DNA of 64,000 bases from Hymenobacter elongatus (GTDB taxonomy: Bacteria; Bacteroidota; Bacteroidia; Cytophagales; Hymenobacteraceae): NCBI RefSeq assembly GCF_004745955.1, contig NZ_SRLD01000021.1, positions 32,243-96,242 on the forward strand, in the 5' to 3' direction. The notes below the pieces were generated by a model. That model was not told where the DNA came from and ran no database searches. It was given only the letters and a program-made list of their open reading frames with translations. Positions 60,276-64,000 of this stretch are shown here, piece by piece. Each line of letters starts with the position of its first letter. Within the stretch, counting starts at the first letter, position 1. The translations under genes and the position numbers were made by a program.

Positions 60276-60853
60276 ATGACAGCAGAGAACAGCGCGCAGC
60301 TCTGGGAGGCGTTTCGTGCCGGCAATACTCAGACCCTGGCTACTCTCTTCGAGACATATTACGACGCGCTGTTTCACTGCGGCCTCAGGCTGACCGGCGA
60401 CGAGGAGCTGGTTAGGGACTGTATTCAGAACCGGTTCCAGAAGCTCTGGCGGCGGCGGGAAGGGCTGCGAGCGGTGCAGATAGTGAAGGCTTACCTGTTT
60501 AAAGCCCTGCGCCGCCACCTCGGCGATGAAACCAAGCTGTTGCGGTAGCACCGGCATTTCCTTCCCACCTACACCAATTCGTTCGAGGTGACCTATTCGC
60601 ACGAGGAATTTCTTATCACCCAGCAGCGCGACGCGGAGCAGAGTACCCGGCTGCTGGCGGCGCTCAACCGGCTTTCTAAGCGGTAGCGGGAAGCGCTGGA
60701 CCTGAAATTCTTTGACGGCTTTTCCTACGAGCGTATCGCGGAGGTGATGTCGCTCAATGTGCAGTCGGTTCGCAACCTGATTTTCAATGCGTTGCAGGCC
60801 GTCAGAAAAGCAATGCCGTGTCGCTGGCCCTGCTGTATCTGCTGTGCGGCTAA
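60276..60853 (+). pseudogene. Decayed ECF RNA polymerase sigma factor
   Basis: A sigma-70 ECF gene interrupted in place. Residues 1-90 hold region 2 (AFRAGNTQTLATLFETYYDALFHCGLRLTGDEELVRDCIQNRFQKLW), ending at an in-frame TAG (60546-60548). The same frame continues HRHFLPTYTNSFEVTYSHEEFL to a second TAG (60684-60686), in the region-4 position LSKR*REALDLKFFDGFSYERIAEVM, where a Gln is normally conserved. Both stops are one base from CAG. A later one-base shift near 60810 restores the typical ending SNAVSLALLYLLCG. The gene sits upstream of FecR and SusC, the classic cell-surface-signalling order. Confidence 0.85.
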
Positions 60854-61041
60854 CAAAAAACAGGTGGGCGGCAGCAGTGGACAGGGAGCATTGCGCTTAC
60901 CCTGAAAAAAAAGTGCGCCAAACATGAGTATAAACGGCGACTGAGGCCGTGATGGAGGTGAACAGAGCAGCTGCTGGGCCCAAGTGGGGCCGGACAGCTG
61001 AGGCCAGCGAGGGTCCGCTCTGTTCAGCTATCCATCTGCTT

Positions 61042-62109
61042 ATGACCTACGCCGCTTACTCCACGGAAGATTTTTTGGCTGACGAATCCTTTCAGGCCTT
61101 CGTGCTGGAAAGTGACGCCGATGCCGTTCAGTTCTGGCGGCGCTGCATTATCCAGCATCCTACCAAAGAAACCGAGTTTTACGAAGCTGTGGCGGTGCTT
61201 CAGCTACTGGCTACCCAGCGCAAGCCCGTAGAGGAAGCCCTAAAGAAGGAGGAGCTTACCAAGCTGTGGCAGAGCATGCAGCCGCCGGTGCCGACCCGTG
61301 CCCGACCAGCGCTGCGCACGGCCCGCCGCACCCGGCAGTGGACGGCAGCGGCCATTGCTACCACGGTATTGCTGGTGCTGGCCGGGCTGGGCCTGTGGCG
61401 ACGACCGGCCCCGGCGGCAGCGCCGGCCTGGACGCGCTACGCTACCCACCCCGATGAGCGCCGCCAGGTGCGCCTCCCCGATGGCTCCAGCGTAGTATTG
61501 AATGCCAGTTCGACCCTCCGGATGGCTTCGGCCTGGACGCCAAGGCAGCCCCGGAAAGTATGGCTCACGGGTGGCGCTTACTTCAACGTGCGGCATACAG
61601 CCCCGGCGCGCCTGAAAACGGTGGCGGCCGCGCCCAATAACGTCAAGTTTGTGGTGCATACCGGGCCGCTGGATGTAGCGGTGCTCGGCACCCAGTTTAC
61701 GGTGCTCAGCTATGTTGGCAAAACAAAAGTAGTGCTGAACACCGGCCAGATTCAGCTGAGCCGCCGCCAGCCGGGCCACCTCGACCAGGTGCTGATGAAG
61801 CCAGGCGAGCTGGTGGAATACAATGCGGCAACCCCGGCGGCCCCGCTGGCCAAGCGCGCCGTGAAAGCCGCTTTCTACTCGGCCTGGACCCAAGGGCAGC
61901 TGGACTTCGACAATACGCCCGTGGGTGAAATAGTGACCCTGCTGGAGGACACCTACGGCCTGCACATCACGCGGCGTGACGCAACGCTGCGGCAGCAAAA
62001 ACTGACGGGCTCGGTGCCGAACCATGACCTGGATGAGCTGTTGAGCGCCCTCGGCAAATCCCTGGATGTGAAAGTTTTCCGCACTGGCAACCGCGTCACG
62101 CTCGACTAG
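61042..62109 (+). CDS. FecR-family anti-sigma regulator, intact
   Basis: 355 residues. The cytoplasmic anti-sigma N-terminus (FWRRCIIQHPTKETEFYEAVAVLQLL) is followed by an inner-membrane helix (QWTAAAIATTVLLVLAGLGLW). The periplasmic FecR domain has RRQVRLPDGSSVVLNASSTLR, then VWLTGGAYFNV, FVVHTGPLDVAVLGTQFTVLSY and a DUF4974 end (FYSAWTQGQLDFDNTPVGEIVTLLEDTYGLHIT). It would relay signals from a TonB-dependent receptor to the sigma factor, yet both of those neighbours are broken. ATG 61042 is used because the extra 31 residues from 60949 are atypical. Confidence 0.9.
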   Translation: MTYAAYSTEDFLADESFQAFVLESDADAVQFWRRCIIQHPTKETEFYEAVAVLQLLATQRKPVEEALKKEELTKLWQSMQPPVPTRARPALRTARRTRQWTAAAIATTVLLVLAGLGLWRRPAPAAAPAWTRYATHPDERRQVRLPDGSSVVLNASSTLRMASAWTPRQPRKVWLTGGAYFNVRHTAPARLKTVAAAPNNVKFVVHTGPLDVAVLGTQFTVLSYVGKTKVVLNTGQIQLSRRQPGHLDQVLMKPGELVEYNAATPAAPLAKRAVKAAFYSAWTQGQLDFDNTPVGEIVTLLEDTYGLHITRRDATLRQQKLTGSVPNHDLDELLSALGKSLDVKVFRTGNRVTLD

Positions 62110-62156
62110 CTGCTACGCTTTTCTGACCTGCTCCCCCACCCCTGCACCCGGAATCT

Positions 62157-63714
62157 ATGGCCCTTTCTACTCAGTCGTTGCAATTGCTGCCACTACTACT
62201 TGCCGTCACCGTGGCCTCCACGCAGGCCCAGAGCACGACAGTGGCCCTGCTCCGGCCGGCGCAGCAGCCCGAGCCCTTCGTGCGCAACGCCGCGCAAGGC
62301 ACGTCGCTGGAAAGTATTCTGCAGGAATTCAAGACGGTTCATCACGCTTTTATTCCATGCCGTAGCGACTTAATCAAGGATAAGTTCGTCAACGTCGAGG
62401 CCCTGACCTTTCGCACCCGGGAGGATGAGCTGACCTACGTGGTGACTGTAAGCGGCCTGCGGGTGGAAAAAACGGGCCGCAACGTGTATATCATTTCCAA
62501 GCCCAAAACAACAAGTATTTCCCTGCAAACGATTGTGGCCGGAGAGGGGCCCGCCGGAACGGGGGCGGAGAAGGCAGAAGCAGCCACTCAAGCCCCCGTT
62601 CCGGTACGGGGACAAACAACAGGTACCGATAACGCCCCCATTCCCGGTGCCACGGTGGTAGTGAAAGGCACCACCAACGGCACGGCTACCGACACGGGCG
62701 GCAACTTCTCGCTTAGCCTGCCCGACGCCAACGCCACGCTGGTTATTTCGGCCATCGGATTCGTGACGCAGGAAACGCACTCAGCTCACTGTGCTGCTCC
62801 AAACCGACGTGAAAGCGCTGGGGGAAGTAGTGGTGCTGGGCTATATCAGCCAGAAAAAAGCCGACCGGCGCGGTAGCCCAGATTAAACAAGGCGACATTT
62901 CGAGTATTCCGGTGGGCGGCGTGGCCCAGATTATGCAGGGCAAAGCGGCCGGAGTAGCCATTACGCAAGCCACCGGTGCCCCGGGCGAAAACATTGCCGT
63001 CCGGATTCGCGGAGTGGACACCATCAACGACAACTACCCGCTCTACATTATTCTCGCAGTATATCGTTTCGGGCAACTACCTCACGCAGGAAGGCCTGAT
63101 TCAGAACTCGTCCTACGACCGGTTCAACCTGCGCACGGCCCTGAACAGCACCTTGTCGAAATACGTGAAAACCAGCACCAACCTCAATCTCAATCTGTCG
63201 TGCTCCAAAACCCGGCAGGCAGGCACCTCCGGCGACGGTTTCGGCAACGGCAACCCGGGGGCCAGCATCGTGCGCTACGCCTTGTTCCGGACGCCGGCCA
63301 CACCGGTCTACAACGACCAGGGCGAGTTCGTCGATTTGCCGCAGGCCGATGGTAAAAGTGCCGCCGCGTTTTTCGGCGACGGCATCAACCCCGTGGCCCT
63401 GGCCGACGCGACCGACCGCAACTTCAACCGCTATTCGCTGCTGGGCAATGCCTACGTGGAGGTAAGCCCCGTGGAGCGCCTGCGCATCCGGTCGGACTAC
63501 GGCGTGACCTTCCTGATTACCGACTACAAGCAGTTTTCCAAGACCTTCGGCATCGACCGCTCCTTCAATGCCAGGGCGCAGTTGGCGCAGTCGAACGGCA
63601 ACGATTTCAACTATAACTAGACCAACACCGCTACTTACGACCTGCCGCTGGGCAAAACGCACGTTCAACATTCTGGTGGGTGCGGAAGCCATTAAAAATA
63701 AGGCGGTGGTTTAA
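62157..63714 (+). pseudogene. Decayed SusC/TonB-dependent receptor gene
   Basis: The frame starts with a signal peptide, then an STN domain (GTSLESILQEFKTVHHAFIP...EDELTYVVTVSGLRVEKTGRNVYIISKP) and a CarboxypepD_reg domain (ATDTGGNFSLSLPDANATLVISAIGFV). It shifts frame near 62785 and again near 62866. The plug follows (IPVGGVAQIMQGKAAGVAITQATG, NIAVRIRGVDTINDNYPLYII). Near 63050 it jumps directly into barrel sequence (QYIVSGNYLTQEGLIQNSSYDRFNLRTALNST), so a middle block is deleted. A TAG (63618-63620) replaces the Trp in NYN*TNTATYDLP, a further shift lies near 63657, and the IS1-like sequence follows. Confidence 0.85.
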
Positions 63715-64000
63715 AAAGGCGTTTTTACGTAGCTTGGCAGCTGATCCAGAACACGTTATACTGTGGCAAGTGCGGTAGCACGGCCCTGCGCAAGAACGGC
63801 AGCAATAAAGGCAAAGCCAAGTATACCTGTATGGGCTGTCGCCACCAGGCTGTCTTTACGCCAGCCGCGCCGGTACGGGCGGTCCGCTACGCCCAGGTCG
63901 AAAGGCTGCTGCTCGAACGCGTCTCGCAGCGCGCCATCGTGCGCCCGAGCGGCGTGGCGCGCATGACGGTGGCCACGCTGGCAAAAAAAAGCCCGGACGC
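63700..64000 (+). mobile_element. IS1-like insertion sequence, left part
   Basis: Transposase coding sequence begins around 63738-63756 and runs past the window edge. The translated N-terminus LYCGKCGSTALRKNGSNKGKAKYTCMGCRHQAVFTP is the CxxC...CxxC zinc finger of IS1-family InsA-type transposases. QVERLLLERVSQRAIVRPSGVARMTVATLAKK (helix-turn-helix) follows. The exact left end and start codon are not resolved. The element lies at the point where the SusC pseudogene stops matching. Confidence 0.8.

Noticed and set aside
60276..63714. Genetic-code change with TAG read as an amino acid
   Set aside because: Many intact genes in the window end in TAG (ALDH, rmlB, chrA), and the affected genes also carry frameshifts and a deletion. 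Ordinary decay fits better.

Overview
The window reads as chromosomal DNA from a GC-rich member of the Bacteroidetes, most likely the Hymenobacteraceae (Hymenobacter-like). The evidence is family content (SusC/FecR/ECF-sigma remains, OmpA-PD40 protein, FadL-like porin, FloA/NfeD pair, DPP-IV peptidase, archaeal-type ProRS), Bacteroidetes -7 boxes (TAnnTTTG) ahead of several genes, and the absence of clear Shine-Dalgarno sequences. All identifications come from reading the sequence; no database search was run.

Layout. 1-6.5 kb: two overlapping polytopic GT-C-type membrane proteins, an ALDH8-like aldehyde dehydrogenase, a third membrane glycosyltransferase-like protein and a TonB_C lipoprotein. 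6.6-13.1 kb: DPP-IV, a lipoprotein, a FadL/OmpP1 porin and a Gly/Tyr-rich lipoprotein. 13.3-24.3 kb: proS, DinB-like and Crp/Fnr-like genes, the NfeD-FloA pair, an OmpA-family protein, an unknown outer-membrane-like protein, a lipoprotein and a 2OG-Fe(II) oxygenase. 24.5-32.2 kb: ChrA transporter, then a block of leftward nucleotide-sugar genes (rmlA, WbpP-type epimerase, rmlB, galE, TviB/WbpO-type dehydrogenase, WbpD-like acetyltransferase) that would feed surface polysaccharide assembly. 32.3-41.9 kb: prmC, ribD, free-methionine sulfoxide reductase, psd, glutamate dehydrogenase, cdsA, a CPBP protease, dusB and an EamA exporter. 41.9-48.3 kb: LpxR-like protein, a REP-associated (Y1/HUH) transposase and a 1530-residue SF1 helicase with a C-terminal nuclease domain that resembles single-gene phage-defence proteins. 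48.4-58.7 kb: amino-acid permease, CrtC-like lipoprotein, histidine kinase, hemA, ArsR-type regulator, a second Glu/Leu-type dehydrogenase, MscS channel and a TerB-like protein. 58.9-59.2 kb: two identical tRNA-Val(UAC). 59.6-64 kb: a cupin, then a decaying sigma/FecR/SusC locus ending in an IS1-like transposase that runs off the window.

The most unusual layer is intergenic. At least two families of imperfect or perfect palindromes are scattered between genes. One family (class A, with a 33-bp perfect arm at 40754-40848) sits immediately beside the Y1 transposase. The other (class B) sits at the ends of genes and supplies their stop codons. Two further MITE-like inverted-repeat elements (34876-34959 and 50272-50419) have no coding capacity. 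The decayed sigma gene carries two in-frame TAG codons where Gln CAG is expected, while the adjacent FecR gene is intact.
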